The notes: generated by a model not told the origin, from the letters alone. Counted from the first letter of the stretch, positions 48,438-58,849 are shown. The stretch: DNA of 64,000 bases from Richelia sinica FACHB-800 (GCF_014698825.1 NZ_JACJTT010000010.1:83431-147430), one strand, 5' to 3'. Numbers and translations are program-made.

Positions 48438-50360
48438 CTATGACCCCTTAGGACGGGGAAAAGCCGAAAGAGGTTTAAAGTTCTCCACTGGCACATCCTT
48501 CAGCGCCTTGGTCATAAAGTCTCGCCAAATGGGAGCTACCATCACACCTCCAGTAGCACCACTAGCTAGTTGTCTATTGTCATCACGACCGACCCAGACA
48601 GCAGTTGTTAGTTGTGGCACAGTACCAACAAACCAAATATCTTTTTCCGAAGAGGTAGTTCCTGTCTTACCTGCCGCAGGACGGCCCGGGTCAGCATTTT
48701 TACCCGTTCCTTCAGTAATTACTGCCCGCATAATTTCAATAGTTGCTGCCGATGCCCAAGGGTCGAGAACTTGCTTAGGCTTAGGTGTATTATCAAGCAA
48801 AACATTACCACTACTATCAGTTATTCGGGCAACCACAGTCGGTGGTGACTGCCAACCATAGTTAGCAAAAGTAGCGTAGGCACTAGCCATTTCCAATGGT
48901 GTCACCCCAATTGCACCCAAAGGTAGAGAAGTTACAGGTTCCATCGGACTCATAATCCCCAAAGTCCGGCAGGTTTCGATCACTTTGTTCATTCCTACAG
49001 CTTTACCGAGTTTAATAACTGGAATGTTACGAGACTGGGCCAGAGCAGTACGAATAGACATCGCACCAGCAAAACTACCATCATAGTTACGGGGATAGTA
49101 CCAGCCATTACCATCTTGATAACCAACTGGAGCATCAACTACGGTACTGCTGGGAGTATATTTACCTGTGGCAAAAGCAGCATAATAAACGAAGGGTTTA
49201 AAAGACGAACCTGGTTGGCGTTGAGCTTGGGTAGCGCGGTTAAATTCACTAGATTTGGGATCTACACCGCCCACGAGTGCTTTGACAAAGTGTGTTCGTG
49301 GATCAATCGCTACTAAAGCTAGTTGATTTTTAGATAAACCTTGTCCTAACAGTTTTTGATGCCATTCCCTCACCGTCGCTTCGGCCATTTCTTGGAATTT
49401 AGCATCAACTGTGGTTTGTACCCGCATTCCACCTTTCAGTAGGGCATCCCGTCCAAACTTCTTCGCTAATTCTTGGGCTACTGTATTGGTGATATAGGGT
49501 AGGGCACTACCTTGAAATGATCTAATTCTCCCCAATTTAATTTCTTGTTTCAGGGCATTGTCATACTCTTTTTGAGTAATCCAGTTTAAGTCCAGCATCC
49601 GCCCTAATACTTCTTTTTGCTTTTGCTTGGCCAATTTCATGCTGACAAAGGGACTAAACTCTTCTGGGGCTTGAATTAACCCTGCCATCATGGCTGACTC
49701 AGCTAAATTTAAACTTTCTGCGGATTTGTTAAAGTAACTGCGGGCAGCAGTTTGGACTCCATAGTTGTTATGACCCCAATACACTTGGTTGAGGTACATT
49801 TCTAAAATTTGGTCTTTAGTCAGAATTTGTTCTAAGCGAATAGCGAGGACAGCCTCGGCAATTTTCCGGGTCACTGCTCGTCTTTGGGATAAAAATAGGT
49901 TTTTTACTAACTGCATGGTGATGGTAGAACCACCCTCACGCACACTCCCTGCAACGGAGTTCACCACAATGGCACGACCAATACCAGTGGGGTTAATGCC
50001 GTGGTGATAGTAAAAATGCCCGTCTTCACTGGCTAGTACGGCTCGTTTGAGATTGGGAGAAATTCTATCTAAGGGAACAACTTCTCGATTCGCTTCACCG
50101 TGAATACCAGCTAAAAGTTTACCTTTAATATCGTATATGTAAGTTGTTTCTGAAGGAAAAAAGTTACGAATTTGTCTAACATCTGGCAAATTACGGAAAC
50201 TAATGGCTAGTCCGACCAGTGCTCCGGCTACAATGGAACTTGCCAGCATGGTGATACATAGCAGAGTCCCGCCAGTTACTTGGCCGACTCCTTTAAAAAA
50301 GTCAAAACTAGATGAAGCCTGACCTTGTGGCTGTTTGTTTGCAAAAGTCCTAGACGACAC
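48438..50360 (-). CDS. Class A penicillin-binding protein (PBP1A type)
   Basis: This 640-residue bifunctional murein synthase has an N-terminal membrane anchor (about 30-55), a GT51 glycosyltransferase domain (EDGHFYYHHG with the catalytic Glu near 112; GGSTITMQLVKNL) and a transpeptidase domain with SxxK in PGSSFKPF (about 382), SxN in SRN and KTGTT near 563. It polymerises and crosslinks peptidoglycan in the periplasm. Length is short to average for class A PBPs and there is no large C-terminal extension. ATG at 50360; divergent from tyrS. Confidence 0.94.
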   Translation of the reverse strand: MSSRTFANKQPQGQASSSFDFFKGVGQVTGGTLLCITMLASSIVAGALVGLAISFRNLPDVRQIRNFFPSETTYIYDIKGKLLAGIHGEANREVVPLDRISPNLKRAVLASEDGHFYYHHGINPTGIGRAIVVNSVAGSVREGGSTITMQLVKNLFLSQRRAVTRKIAEAVLAIRLEQILTKDQILEMYLNQVYWGHNNYGVQTAARSYFNKSAESLNLAESAMMAGLIQAPEEFSPFVSMKLAKQKQKEVLGRMLDLNWITQKEYDNALKQEIKLGRIRSFQGSALPYITNTVAQELAKKFGRDALLKGGMRVQTTVDAKFQEMAEATVREWHQKLLGQGLSKNQLALVAIDPRTHFVKALVGGVDPKSSEFNRATQAQRQPGSSFKPFVYYAAFATGKYTPSSTVVDAPVGYQDGNGWYYPRNYDGSFAGAMSIRTALAQSRNIPVIKLGKAVGMNKVIETCRTLGIMSPMEPVTSLPLGAIGVTPLEMASAYATFANYGWQSPPTVVARITDSSGNVLLDNTPKPKQVLDPWASAATIEIMRAVITEGTGKNADPGRPAAGKTGTTSSEKDIWFVGTVPQLTTAVWVGRDDNRQLASGATGGVMVAPIWRDFMTKALKDVPVENFKPLSAFPRPKGS

Positions 50361-50533
50361 GGCGATTTCACTTCCTCACTTGTAAATATAAATGTAATTG
50401 ATGAGATGAAAAAAGGCGGTTAATTTTTTGCAATTATAGTAGTTTGGCAGAGAAAACAACGGATCAGTTGCTAGTGAACATAACCAACCTAACTTCTAGA
50501 GTGCAAAGTGTAGTTAATAGTGAATCTCCTAGT

Positions 50534-51730
50534 ATGGCGCAAAATTTTGATTGGCTGCGTCGTGGGGTGGCAGAGATTTTTCCTCAACCCAGTGATGCTG
50601 ATAGTGAAACTGAAAGTCTAGAAAAGCGGTTGGCAAATGCAAACCATCCGTTAAGAATCAAGTTGGGTATTGACCCTACAGGTGCAGATATTCACCTTGG
50701 TCATAGCATACCTGTGCGAAAACTGCGAGCATTTCAAGATGCTGGCCATACGGCAGTCCTGATTATTGGTGATTTTACCGCACGCATTGGCGATCCTACT
50801 GGAAAATCCGAGGTGCGTCGCCAGCTGACGGAAGCTGAAGTGGCGCACAACGCCCAAACCTATTTAGACCAGGTTCGGCCTATTTTGGATTTTGATACGC
50901 CAGGACGTTTAGAAGTACGTTACAACTCCGAATGGCTTTCCCGGTTAGATTTAGGGAAAACTTTAGAATTGCTGTCCACAATGACCGTGGGGCAGATGTT
51001 GGCCAAAGAAGGTTTTGCAGAACGCTATAAAAAAGAGAATCCGATTTTCCTCCACGAGTTCCTTTATCCACTAATGCAGGGTTTTGATTCTGTGGCAGTA
51101 GAAGCAGATGTGGAGTTAGGAGGAACTGACCAGAAATTTAATATTGCTGTGGGACGAGATTTGCAGCGGCATTTTGGACTAAAGCCACAGTTTGGGTTGC
51201 TGTTGCCAATTTTGATTGGTACAGATGGTGTGCAGAAGATGTCTAAATCCTTGGGGAATTATGTGGGGTTGTCGGAACATCCTGCACAAAAATATCAAAA
51301 GTTGCAAGGAGTTCCAGATAACTTACTGGCACAATATTTTGAATTATTAACAGATTTACCTTTAGATACATTGCCAGAAAATCCACGCGATCGCCAGAAA
51401 CTTTTGGCGTGGGAAATTGTTCGTCAATATCACGGGGAAGCGGCCGCTAATGAAGCGCAAAAAGCTGCTGAATCGGGAGGAGAAAAGGGTGAATTACCGG
51501 AATTTTCTTTAGAGAGTATTTCTCAGTTCCCAGTGAAGTTGTCTTATCTTCTGGGTGCTAGCGGTTTATGCAAAAGCGGTGGTGAAGGGAAACGGAAGAT
51601 TCAAGAAGGTGGTGTGCGGTTAGATGGAACTAAGGTAAATGACCCTGATACTGCTTTCCAGCAAGCTAGTGATTTAGATGGTAAAGTGCTGCAAGTTGGG
51701 AAAAATAAATTTGTCCGACTCGTATTGTAA
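50534..51730 (+). CDS. tyrS: Tyrosyl-tRNA synthetase
   Basis: The chosen ATG at 50534 gives 398 residues and the usual N-terminus [17 protein letters not shown]; an in-frame TTG at 50444 would add an atypical 30 residues. Class I signatures are HLGH (the HIGH motif) near 50 and KMSKS near 235, followed by a C-terminal S4 domain ([13 protein letters not shown]). It attaches tyrosine to tRNA-Tyr. The length fits the TyrZ-like short class. A repeat cluster separates it from pyrF. Confidence 0.93.
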   Translation: MAQNFDWLRRGVAEIFPQPSDADSETESLEKRLANANHPLRIKLGIDPTGADIHLGHSIPVRKLRAFQDAGHTAVLIIGDFTARIGDPTGKSEVRRQLTEAEVAHNAQTYLDQVRPILDFDTPGRLEVRYNSEWLSRLDLGKTLELLSTMTVGQMLAKEGFAERYKKENPIFLHEFLYPLMQGFDSVAVEADVELGGTDQKFNIAVGRDLQRHFGLKPQFGLLLPILIGTDGVQKMSKSLGNYVGLSEHPAQKYQKLQGVPDNLLAQYFELLTDLPLDTLPENPRDRQKLLAWEIVRQYHGEAAANEAQKAAESGGEKGELPEFSLESISQFPVKLSYLLGASGLCKSGGEGKRKIQEGGVRLDGTKVNDPDTAFQQASDLDGKVLQVGKNKFVRLVL

Positions 51731-51741
51731 CTTCTGAATTT

Positions 51742-51840
51742 CTGTTCGCGCAGCGTGCCGTAGGCATACTCCTGAACGCCTGAACTCCTAAACTTCTGTA
51801 ACTCCTGAACTTCTGTAACTCCTGAACTCCTAAACTCCTC
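51742..51840. repeat. Palindromic repeat unit plus 8-bp repeats
   Basis: Bases 51742-51777 are identical to 58041-58076 over 36 positions (contains TTCGCGCAGCGTGCCGTAGG). It is followed by degenerate CTGAACTC/CTGTAACTC units up to the pyrF start. The same element in variant form occurs near 55533 and, inverted, near 55350. Confidence 0.85.
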
Positions 51841-51843
51841 CCC

Positions 51844-52560
51844 ATGACCACTGACAAAGTTATCGTTGCTTTAGATGTACCAGATTTAGAAAGCGCGATC
51901 GCACTAATTGATAAAATTCCCCAAGTTTCTTTTTGGAAAGTCGGTTTAGAATTATTTACTAGCACTGGCCCCGCTATTCTTGAAGAGTTAAAATCTCGGC
52001 AAAAGCGGATTTTTCTGGATTTGAAGTTTCATGATATCCCCAATACTGTAGCTGGTGCTTGTCGTTCCGCTGCTAAATATGGGGTAGATTTGTTGACTGT
52101 CCATGCCACGGCTGGTAGTGATGCGCTCAAAGCCGCGACGGCAGCAGTACAAACCAGTTCTGCCCAAGCAGGAACAAAACCACCAAAATTAATTGCTATT
52201 ACTCTGTTGACGAGTATTTCCTCTAGACAGTTGGCCTTTGATTTGAAAATTCCTTTGGAATTGCCAGAATTCGCCTTACAAATGGCCCTATTAGCCCAAG
52301 AATCTGGTCTAGATGGGGCAGTTTGTTCACCCCAAGAGGTGGCACAGTTGCGGGAGACTTGTGGGAAAAATTTTGTGTTAGTGTGTCCTGGTGTCCGTCC
52401 GAGTTGGGCTGATGCAGGAGACCAAAAGCGATCGCTCACTCCTTCCCAGGCTATCAAAGCTGGTGCAGATTATCTAGTCATTGGTCGTCCCATTACTGCG
52501 GCGGCTGACCCAGAATTAGCTTGGCATAAAATTGTGGAAGAATTAAACACAGTCTCATGA
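51844..52560 (+). CDS. pyrF: Orotidine 5'-phosphate decarboxylase
   Basis: The 238-residue TIM-barrel enzyme makes UMP from OMP in pyrimidine synthesis. The catalytic motif [10 protein letters not shown] (about 60-69) and the C-terminal phosphate-binding [10 protein letters not shown] are intact. ATG at 51844 directly follows the repeat cluster. Its last codons overlap the next gene by four bases (ATGA), so the two are translationally coupled. Confidence 0.95.
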   Translation: MTTDKVIVALDVPDLESAIALIDKIPQVSFWKVGLELFTSTGPAILEELKSRQKRIFLDLKFHDIPNTVAGACRSAAKYGVDLLTVHATAGSDALKAATAAVQTSSAQAGTKPPKLIAITLLTSISSRQLAFDLKIPLELPEFALQMALLAQESGLDGAVCSPQEVAQLRETCGKNFVLVCPGVRPSWADAGDQKRSLTPSQAIKAGADYLVIGRPITAAADPELAWHKIVEELNTVS

Positions 52561-53171
52561 ACACAGGAATCAAGCCGAAAAATCATCGTTCCTGGTTAGT
52601 AGCCACTGGCTGCTGGCTACTATTCGCTTCTGGCTTCGATTCCCCAGCTTTATCTTTGCAGCTAACTTTCCGTCCCTCTTCCCCAACGGGGAGGGGTGAT
52701 AATTTGCTTTGCAGTCAACAAAGTTTGGAAACATTAACTACACAGTTAATGCTAGATTTACCGAGCTATGCTAACCGCGCTGCTCAACGGTCTCGACGGC
52801 TGCGTCGTAGTGTGGATATCTTTCCTTATATCCTGACGGCAGGGAAAGCAGAACTTCAACCCCTGCCCTTAAATCCTGGTTTAGCAACAGGCGATCGCTA
52901 TGCTTCCGAAAATGTAGAGCAAGTGTTTTTTACTACGTTAGAAAGACAGTATTTAAAAAATCAAGCTGTAGAATTACAACAATTTCACAGATTATTTTTG
53001 ACTAAAACCAAACTGGGTTGGCAGGTCGTGATGATGTACACCCAAACAGGCGAATATCCAGTCAAACAGCCAATTGCCCCACCTAGAGAAAGCACCGATA
53101 GTGCGATCGCTCAAGGTGTTAAACTGTGGCTGAGAGATTGTCAAGCAGATGCACTGCGTTTAAATAAATAA
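52557..53171 (+). CDS. Conserved hypothetical secreted protein
   Basis: The 204-residue protein has a hydrophobic N-terminal segment (about 12-33; [15 protein letters not shown]) that looks like a signal peptide, and a mature part of about 165 residues with [17 protein letters not shown] and FYTTLER-like segments. Coding bases 52675-52700 form a CCCTCTTCCCC/GGGGAGGGG inverted repeat, apparently a repeat element read through in frame (SSPTGRGD). I do not recognise a domain. It overlaps pyrF by four bases. Confidence 0.7.
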   Translation: MNTGIKPKNHRSWLVATGCWLLFASGFDSPALSLQLTFRPSSPTGRGDNLLCSQQSLETLTTQLMLDLPSYANRAAQRSRRLRRSVDIFPYILTAGKAELQPLPLNPGLATGDRYASENVEQVFFTTLERQYLKNQAVELQQFHRLFLTKTKLGWQVVMMYTQTGEYPVKQPIAPPRESTDSAIAQGVKLWLRDCQADALRLNK

Positions 53172-53217
53172 AAAATACAGATATTAACAGGCTAAAATAT
53201 CCTCTCCAAAACCGTTA

Positions 53218-53808
53218 TTAACCGCTTTGATTTTGATTTTGCAGCAAGGGACGAACAAAAAAGTATCCTGCACTAAATCCCGTGATAATAATCAACACAA
53301 TAATTAACGCTAACCACCAGCCACTAATTTCTTTGACCTCAGAACTACCAGGGGAGTAATAACGCACTTCCTGTTCTTCCACATATACTGTTTCTGAAGT
53401 GGGAAAGTGATGACTTACGGGTCGATAAGCTTCCTCACGACGCTGTGGCTGTACAGCCCCATCTCTAGTAGATTGGGCAACTGGTTGACGCTGACGCGCT
53501 TCTGGATGACTAGACTTAGGGGTGTGAACCTTTTCCCCTTGATGAGGTGGTGCTGGTTGATGATTGGGTATGGATGGAGTTTCCACCAACTTTTGCAAGT
53601 AAGCAAAAGACTGAACAACCTTGGCAACTTCCTGACGTAGTAATTGATTCTCCTGAACTAACTTTTGATTTTGAGCAGTGACTACATCTAACTTCGCTTG
53701 TACTGCTTGCAACTCAGCAGATAACTCCCGATACACATACAGAGGTACGGATGGGGAATAGCTAGTAGTCGGGGGTTTAGTATTGGCATAACCTGTATGT
53801 GTTTGCAT
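53218..53808 (-). CDS. Hypothetical coiled-coil, tail-anchored membrane protein
   Basis: The 196-residue protein has a Pro/Ser-rich start, a coiled coil (about 28-72; LQAVQAKLDVVTAQNQKLVQ), a polar low-complexity linker, and one strong membrane helix near the C-terminus (about 162-184; WWLALIIVLIIITGFSAGYF). It looks tail-anchored with most of the chain in the cytoplasm. No family recognised. It converges on the pyrF-coupled gene. Confidence 0.7.
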   Translation of the reverse strand: MQTHTGYANTKPPTTSYSPSVPLYVYRELSAELQAVQAKLDVVTAQNQKLVQENQLLRQEVAKVVQSFAYLQKLVETPSIPNHQPAPPHQGEKVHTPKSSHPEARQRQPVAQSTRDGAVQPQRREEAYRPVSHHFPTSETVYVEEQEVRYYSPGSSEVKEISGWWLALIIVLIIITGFSAGYFFVRPLLQNQNQSG

Positions 53809-53997
53809 TGTGAGCCTGGTATCAAAAAATTATTCAGATTAACAAGAGATGCTATCAGAGTTTTGGTTAGCCTTGAAACTATGCCTAAGAATAAGGGAAA
53901 ATCTTCTGAAGAGCCAAGATATAAAATTTACTTATTAATTGGTGTTGGATGTCACCAGCTGTAAGTAACAGTGAAAGAAATGGTGATGATTATATTT

Positions 53998-54834
53998 TTA
54001 ACTAAAATGGGCAGAACTGTCTCTTGATGGCAACAATGGGAAAAAGTGTCCCACAGGGCCTTGCCCTTGACCAATATCTAAGGAATATTGCAGTGCTGTG
54101 GTGACATATTTTTTAGCTTCTTGTACGGCTGTCCATAAGTCATGACCTAAAGCCAAATTAGCAGCGATCGCAGCTGATAAAGTACAACCAGTACCATGGG
54201 TATTTTTCGTATCTACAACTTCGGTCTTCAACACTTCCAACTTATCACCATCAAACCACACATCCACACCACGACCAGCACCAGACATACCCCCACCCTT
54301 GACTAAAACAGCATTTACATTCAACTGTTGATGAATAACTTGGGCTGCTGTTTGCATCTCCTCTAAATTAGTGATTTCTAATCCGCTTAAAATCTGTGCC
54401 TCATAGCGGTTTGGCGTAACAATAGCAGCTTGGGGGATAAGATCATGCCGCAAAGTATTGATAGCCTGATCATCAATCAATTGTGCCCCAGCCCGTGACA
54501 CCATCACTGGGTCAACCACTAAGTTATTGATTTGTAAAACTTTGACCTGTTCCGCAACAGCGGCAATAATATCTTGATTGAGCAGCATTCCTGTTTTTGC
54601 TGCTTGTACACCAATATCCTCCACTACCGCCTGTATTTGGGCTATTATTGCTTCCTTTGGCATAGCATCCACTCGCGTTACACCCAAAGTGTTTTGTGCG
54701 GTAATGCAGGTAATGGCACTTGTACCATGAACGCAATGAAAAGCAAATGTGCGTAAGTCAGTTTGGATACCCGCACCACCACCGCTATCAGAACCAGCGA
54801 TAGTTAAAGCTACAGCTATAGAGCGTTTATTCAT
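53998..54834 (-). CDS. thiD: Hydroxymethylpyrimidine/phosphomethylpyrimidine kinase
   Basis: This 278-residue ribokinase-fold enzyme phosphorylates HMP and HMP-P in thiamine synthesis. Signatures are the N-terminal TIAGSDSGGGAGIQTDLRTF and the C-terminal GTGCTLSAAIAANLA with the catalytic cysteine of ThiD (C217, approximate). Length normal. ATG at 54834. It lies 31 bp after the minus-strand gene at 54866-55303 and may be cotranscribed with it. No TPP riboswitch is visible upstream in the short gap. Confidence 0.94.
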   Translation of the reverse strand: MNKRSIAVALTIAGSDSGGGAGIQTDLRTFAFHCVHGTSAITCITAQNTLGVTRVDAMPKEAIIAQIQAVVEDIGVQAAKTGMLLNQDIIAAVAEQVKVLQINNLVVDPVMVSRAGAQLIDDQAINTLRHDLIPQAAIVTPNRYEAQILSGLEITNLEEMQTAAQVIHQQLNVNAVLVKGGGMSGAGRGVDVWFDGDKLEVLKTEVVDTKNTHGTGCTLSAAIAANLALGHDLWTAVQEAKKYVTTALQYSLDIGQGQGPVGHFFPLLPSRDSSAHFS

Positions 54835-54865
54835 TAGCTAACGTGAATATAAATTTCTCTAGAAA

Positions 54866-55303
54866 TTAAATTGGATAATTTCCCGATTTGAATGTTTCTA
54901 ACTCAGCTTGTAAACACCTAGTCCAATTTGCTGCTAGAGGAATTTCTGTAAAAGGTACGCGCACTGATTTAGAGTCGGGATTGACTAAAAATTCTAACTC
55001 AATTAAACGACCTTTTTGAGGGATATTTTCTAGATTGACTGGTTTATCATCTACCAAAAGATTGATTTGTTGAACATCCAACAAAGAAAAAGTTTCTAAT
55101 TGCACTGGGCCTTTTGTTGTGGGTTTACCCCAGGTAATCTTGTCATCTTTTTGACCTAATACTGCATATATATCATATTTAGCTCTAGCAAACTGCTGCG
55201 CCCAATGGCGATAAGCTTCAACCTTTTGATATTCTTGTGAACCTTGCCAAGCTAACCAGAAAAAAGCCACCAACAGCGGCAGCCATAAAAGACCACGTTC
55301 CAT
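54866..55303 (-). CDS. Conserved hypothetical anchored protein
   Basis: The 145-residue product begins with a hydrophobic helix (about 4-20; LLWLPLLVAFFWLAWQG), so it is a single-pass membrane or lipid-facing protein, followed by a beta-rich domain (KITWGKPTTKGPVQLETFSL, LIELEFLVNP). Two cyanobacterial features are the N-terminal MERGLLWLPLL and the C-terminal NWTRCLQAELETFKSGNYP. No known domain. thiD follows 31 bp downstream. Confidence 0.7.
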   Translation of the reverse strand: MERGLLWLPLLVAFFWLAWQGSQEYQKVEAYRHWAQQFARAKYDIYAVLGQKDDKITWGKPTTKGPVQLETFSLLDVQQINLLVDDKPVNLENIPQKGRLIELEFLVNPDSKSVRVPFTEIPLAANWTRCLQAELETFKSGNYPI

Positions 55304-55881
55304 ATAGTCATAAGTGCAGATTTAGATTTATTCTAGGTCAGAAGTATGGCTGATGCCTCCGGCACGCTACCGCGTTATCGGAGCTTATAACTACTGCACG
55401 CTGCGCGTTAGCGTAGCTACTCTAGAAGAATCACACTGTCTTATACACGCCACACTATGCGAACAGGAGTTAAAAAATGCAACAACTAACACTAATGGCA
55501 TGAATTATTCTGTAACTCCTAAACTTCTGTTCGCGTTCACGTAGTGTGCCGTAGGCATAGCGTGGCGAAGCCATACTTCTGAACTTCTGGACTTCTGAAC
55601 TTCTGGACTTCTAGACTTCTGAACTTCTGAACTCCTGAACTTCTGAACTTCTGGACTCCTGAACTTCTGAACTTCTGAACTCCTGAACTTCTGAACTTCT
55701 GAACTTCTGAACTTCTGAACTTCTGGACTCCTGGACTTCTGAACTTCTGGACTCCTGAACTTCTGAAAATTGAAGATTCTTAATATATTGCAATTTTGTG
55801 CTTAAGTGGCAATTACGTTGTAACTTGTAAAATGCAGCTGTGACGTGGATCGTTGTCTAAATTGGGCGTTAAACGGTATTC
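55304..55881. repeat. Repeat-rich intergenic region with an 8-bp tandem array
   Basis: Bases 55573-55767 are about 24 units of an 8-bp repeat (consensus CTGAACTT, with GGACTT and GAACTCCT variants). Before it lie two degenerate copies of the GCGTGCCGTAGGCAT element: one inverted near 55352 and one direct near 55533-55590. No gene is credible here; the apparent minus-strand frame over the array encodes only the 8-residue period SSEVQEFR. Confidence 0.88.
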
Positions 55882-57858
55882 ATGAGCATTTCGACTTCTG
55901 TGCTGAGTGATTTGCTAAAGTCACTTCCTCACCTACGACCCCAGCTATATTTCAAGGCTTCACTAACGGCGCTCTCCCACGCGATGGAAGATCAGGTTTT
56001 GGCAGCCACTTTAGAGCAGCCCCTGATTATTGCCAGTTTCCAAAGAGAGCGATTTTACCGTCAAGAAGCTCATCGGTATCAACGGCTTGCGGAAAAAAGT
56101 AACCAAATATACGTATTATCTGCACCGGAAACGGAATTTGCTAATAGCTTTGACTATTATGAAAAAGTTGCTTTTGAACCAGATGATGCTTTAAGTCAGG
56201 AGTGGCATTTAGTGGTGGTAGCAGAAAATTATGCTACTTGTTTAGTTTGTCGGGAAAGCTTGGGTTCAATCACTAAAAATCAACAAATTCCAGAAATTAG
56301 TCTTGGTCTAGATATGGACACAGCGCGACGATTTGAGGGAATTTGGACTTCAGAACGGGGAGTAAGCCTCAAGGCGGCAGATTTGCTGTTAGAGAGGATT
56401 CTCGCCTACAGACCTGATTTAGCAGCAAAAATTGAACGAGTCAAAAGACAATTTGCAATTGGGGAGTTCAGCCACAATGCAGGGGAAAATTTAACTTCTG
56501 AGTATGCTTGTGGGATAGATACTAATCCCTTTGTGCAGCGTTTAGTGACGTATTTGCAAGCTAGCCAATACAAATTACTCAAAGCTTATCGGACTTTGGC
56601 TACTCAAGCACGAAAAGAGCGATTAGTCAATTCTATTAGTACAGCAATTAGACGATCGCTTGACCCCCATGAGGTACTGCAAGTAGCAGCAGAGGAATTA
56701 GGGCAACATTTGGGTGCCTGTCGCTGTTTAATTTACCGCGCTCAAGCTACAGATAGCCAAGCAGTAATTGAACACGAATTTTTAAACCGTGGTGTTGTCT
56801 CTCTTTGCGGGCAAACTTGGGAATTAGAACACAATCCTTTATTTCGGCAAATCTTACAAGATACTGATGGTGTCTGTATTGCTGACACAATTAGTGATTA
56901 TCGTGTTACCAATTCACCAGCCCTGTCTGCCATTGTCAAACAATTTGGCATTCGTTCTTGGCTAATGGAACCTGTGTTGTATCAAGGGCGGCTACTGGGT
57001 ATTATTGAGTTACATTATTGCTATTTTCCTGCCCATGATTGGCAATCGGGAGAGTTAGACTTAGTAAAAGCGATCGCTACTCAAATTGGTGCAGCACTGA
57101 TTCAAGCTGAATCCTTTGCCAATTTAGAAGAACTCAACCAACAACTAGAAGCCTTAGACCGCACCCGTAGCAACTTAATCGCCATTACTGGACACGAACT
57201 TCGCACCCCCCTATCTACCATTCAAGTGTGCTTAGAAAGTTTGGCCAGTGAACCAGACATGCCCTTTGAGTTACAACAGGTCATGCTGAATACCGCCCTG
57301 TCTGACTCAGAACGGATGCGAAAATTAGTCCAGGACTTTCTCACCCTATCTAATCTAGAAAGCGGTCGAGTAGAATGGCATCCTGAATCTTTAACAGTAC
57401 AGGAATGTGTAGATTTAGCCCTGAGTCGCTTACGTACCCGCCCCGGACAAGAAAAGCCTCCACAAATCAAAACAGACATTTCCCAATCCTTGCCATTGGT
57501 AAAAGCTGATGGTGATTGGTTAGTAGAAGTATTAGCAAAACTTATTGATAATGCTTGTAAATTTACACCCTCCCAAGGGGAAATTGTTATTAAAGCTACT
57601 AACGGCAATGCCCAGATGGTAGAGGTGACTATTGCTGATACAGGTAGAGGAATTGAACCCAACCGTCTAGAAATCGTCTTTGACCGCTTCTATCAAGAAG
57701 AGGGCGCACTGAGACGCACTGCTGGTGGTACAGGGCTAGGTTTGGCAATTTGCCGCCAAATCGTCAACGGCTGGGGAGGCAAAATTTGGGCTGAGTCCAA
57801 AGGTAAAGACCAAGGCAGCCAGTTTCACTTCACCATTCCTGTTGTCCAGGGGAGCTAG
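55882..57858 (+). CDS. DICT-GAF sensor histidine kinase
   Basis: The 658-residue cytoplasmic kinase has an N-terminal DICT-type sensory domain (about 10-165), a helical part, a GAF domain (about 245-410), HisKA with phosphoacceptor H438 (ITGHELRTPL) and HATPase_c with DNACKFTP (N box), ADTGRGI (G1) and GGTGLGLAI (G2). The GAF lacks a Cys-His at the bilin position, so it is not an obvious photoreceptor. No response regulator is adjacent. It sits between two large repeat clusters and just upstream of psaD; no functional link is implied. Confidence 0.88.
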   Translation: MSISTSVLSDLLKSLPHLRPQLYFKASLTALSHAMEDQVLAATLEQPLIIASFQRERFYRQEAHRYQRLAEKSNQIYVLSAPETEFANSFDYYEKVAFEPDDALSQEWHLVVVAENYATCLVCRESLGSITKNQQIPEISLGLDMDTARRFEGIWTSERGVSLKAADLLLERILAYRPDLAAKIERVKRQFAIGEFSHNAGENLTSEYACGIDTNPFVQRLVTYLQASQYKLLKAYRTLATQARKERLVNSISTAIRRSLDPHEVLQVAAEELGQHLGACRCLIYRAQATDSQAVIEHEFLNRGVVSLCGQTWELEHNPLFRQILQDTDGVCIADTISDYRVTNSPALSAIVKQFGIRSWLMEPVLYQGRLLGIIELHYCYFPAHDWQSGELDLVKAIATQIGAALIQAESFANLEELNQQLEALDRTRSNLIAITGHELRTPLSTIQVCLESLASEPDMPFELQQVMLNTALSDSERMRKLVQDFLTLSNLESGRVEWHPESLTVQECVDLALSRLRTRPGQEKPPQIKTDISQSLPLVKADGDWLVEVLAKLIDNACKFTPSQGEIVIKATNGNAQMVEVTIADTGRGIEPNRLEIVFDRFYQEEGALRRTAGGTGLGLAICRQIVNGWGGKIWAESKGKDQGSQFHFTIPVVQGS

Positions 57859-58210
57859 TTGAGGAAGCGGGGATAGGGGAAGAAGACAGAAGTTACAGAA
57901 GTTGCAGGAGTTACAGAATAATTCAAAAGAAGAAGACAGAAGTTACAGAAGTTGCAGGAGTTACAGAATGATTAATGCGATGACTGCTGAATTTTTGCAT
58001 TTTAAACTCCTGTTCGCGTAGCGTGGCGTAAGCCATACTTCTGTTCGCGCAGCGTGCCGTAGGCATACTCCTGAACTCCTGAACTCCTGAACTCCTGAAC
58101 TCCTGAACTTCTGTCATCCATGACTAAAAACTGTTACAGTCTATGACGCGATCGCAATATAAGTTAGGTTACGGTGTTAGTATGCCCTAAAAACGTTGAG
58201 AGACAACCTT
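57859..58210. repeat. Repeat-rich spacer before psaD
   Basis: A 39-base direct repeat (begins AGAAGACAGAAGTTACAG) occurs at 57881-57919 and 57931-57969. Then two palindromic elements (58014-58036 and 58043-58066; TTCGCGTAGCGTGGCG and TTCGCGCAGCGTGCCG types) and five CTGAACTC units (58068-58111). The left and right repeats are in opposite orientation. The last 90 bases before psaD must include its promoter. Confidence 0.85.
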
Positions 58211-58630
58211 ATGGCGCAAACTCTAACAGGACAAACCCCCATTTTTGGTGGCAGCACTGGCGGTCTGCTCAAGAAAGCAGAAGTAGAAGAAAAATACGCG
58301 ATTACTTGGACTAGCCCCAAGGAGCAAGTTTTTGAACTACCCACCGGTGGTGCTGCAACTATGCTCAAAGGCGAAAACCTCCTCTACATCGCTCGCAAAG
58401 AATATGGCATTGCCTTGGGAGCACAACTTCGTAAATTCAAAATCACAGATTACAAAGTTTACCGGATTCTCCCCACTGGCGAAACCACTTTCATCCACCC
58501 TGCTGATGGTGTGTTCCCAGAGAAGGTAAATGCTGGCCGCGAGAAAGTGCGCCATGTACCCCGCAGAATTGGACAAAACCCCAGTCCCTCTCAAGTTAAA
58601 TTCAGTGGTAAAGCAACCCACGACGCATAA
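58211..58630 (+). CDS. psaD: Photosystem I subunit II (PsaD)
   Basis: The 139-residue stromal subunit docks ferredoxin and is needed for electron transfer from photosystem I. The start [20 protein letters not shown], the basic [20 protein letters not shown] region and the C-terminal [15 protein letters not shown] are diagnostic. The ATG at 58211 is right; an upstream in-frame TTG would add five residues. Followed by a hairpin at 58651-58700 and then trpE. Confidence 0.97.
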   Translation: MAQTLTGQTPIFGGSTGGLLKKAEVEEKYAITWTSPKEQVFELPTGGAATMLKGENLLYIARKEYGIALGAQLRKFKITDYKVYRILPTGETTFIHPADGVFPEKVNAGREKVRHVPRRIGQNPSPSQVKFSGKATHDA

Positions 58631-58650
58631 AAGCTAAATTAGCGGTAATT

Positions 58651-58700
58651 GGTGATGGGTAATTGGTAATGGGACAACTGTTACTTAATTACCCATTGCC
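58651..58700 (+). terminator. Stem-loop after psaD
   Basis: GGTGATGGGTAATT (58651-58664) pairs with AATTACCCATTGCC (58687-58700), 12 of 14 perfect plus a G-U, around a 22-base loop. No T run follows, so it may stabilise the 3' end of the abundant psaD mRNA rather than terminate. Confidence 0.5.
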
Positions 58701-58849
58701 TGTTACCAAGGTGTCTTTAAACTGAAAATTTATTTTTTGCTTGGTTTCCCAGATTGACAATTAATGTTAACTTACCTATAGCTAATTACCCAATTAAGTA
58801 TTTATTGGCAGAAAAATTAATTTCTGAATTTTTGATTTGCTAAAAATCT

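Noticed and set aside
55573..55767. Possible CRISPR array
   Set aside because: The unit is 8 bp with no spacers of 30-40 bp and no cas genes are near; it is an STRR.
55611..55793. Open minus-strand frame with an 8-residue period (SSEVQEFR)
   Set aside because: It is only the translation of the 8-bp tandem array; 24 bases give a repeating 8-residue peptide. No ribosome site or unique sequence.
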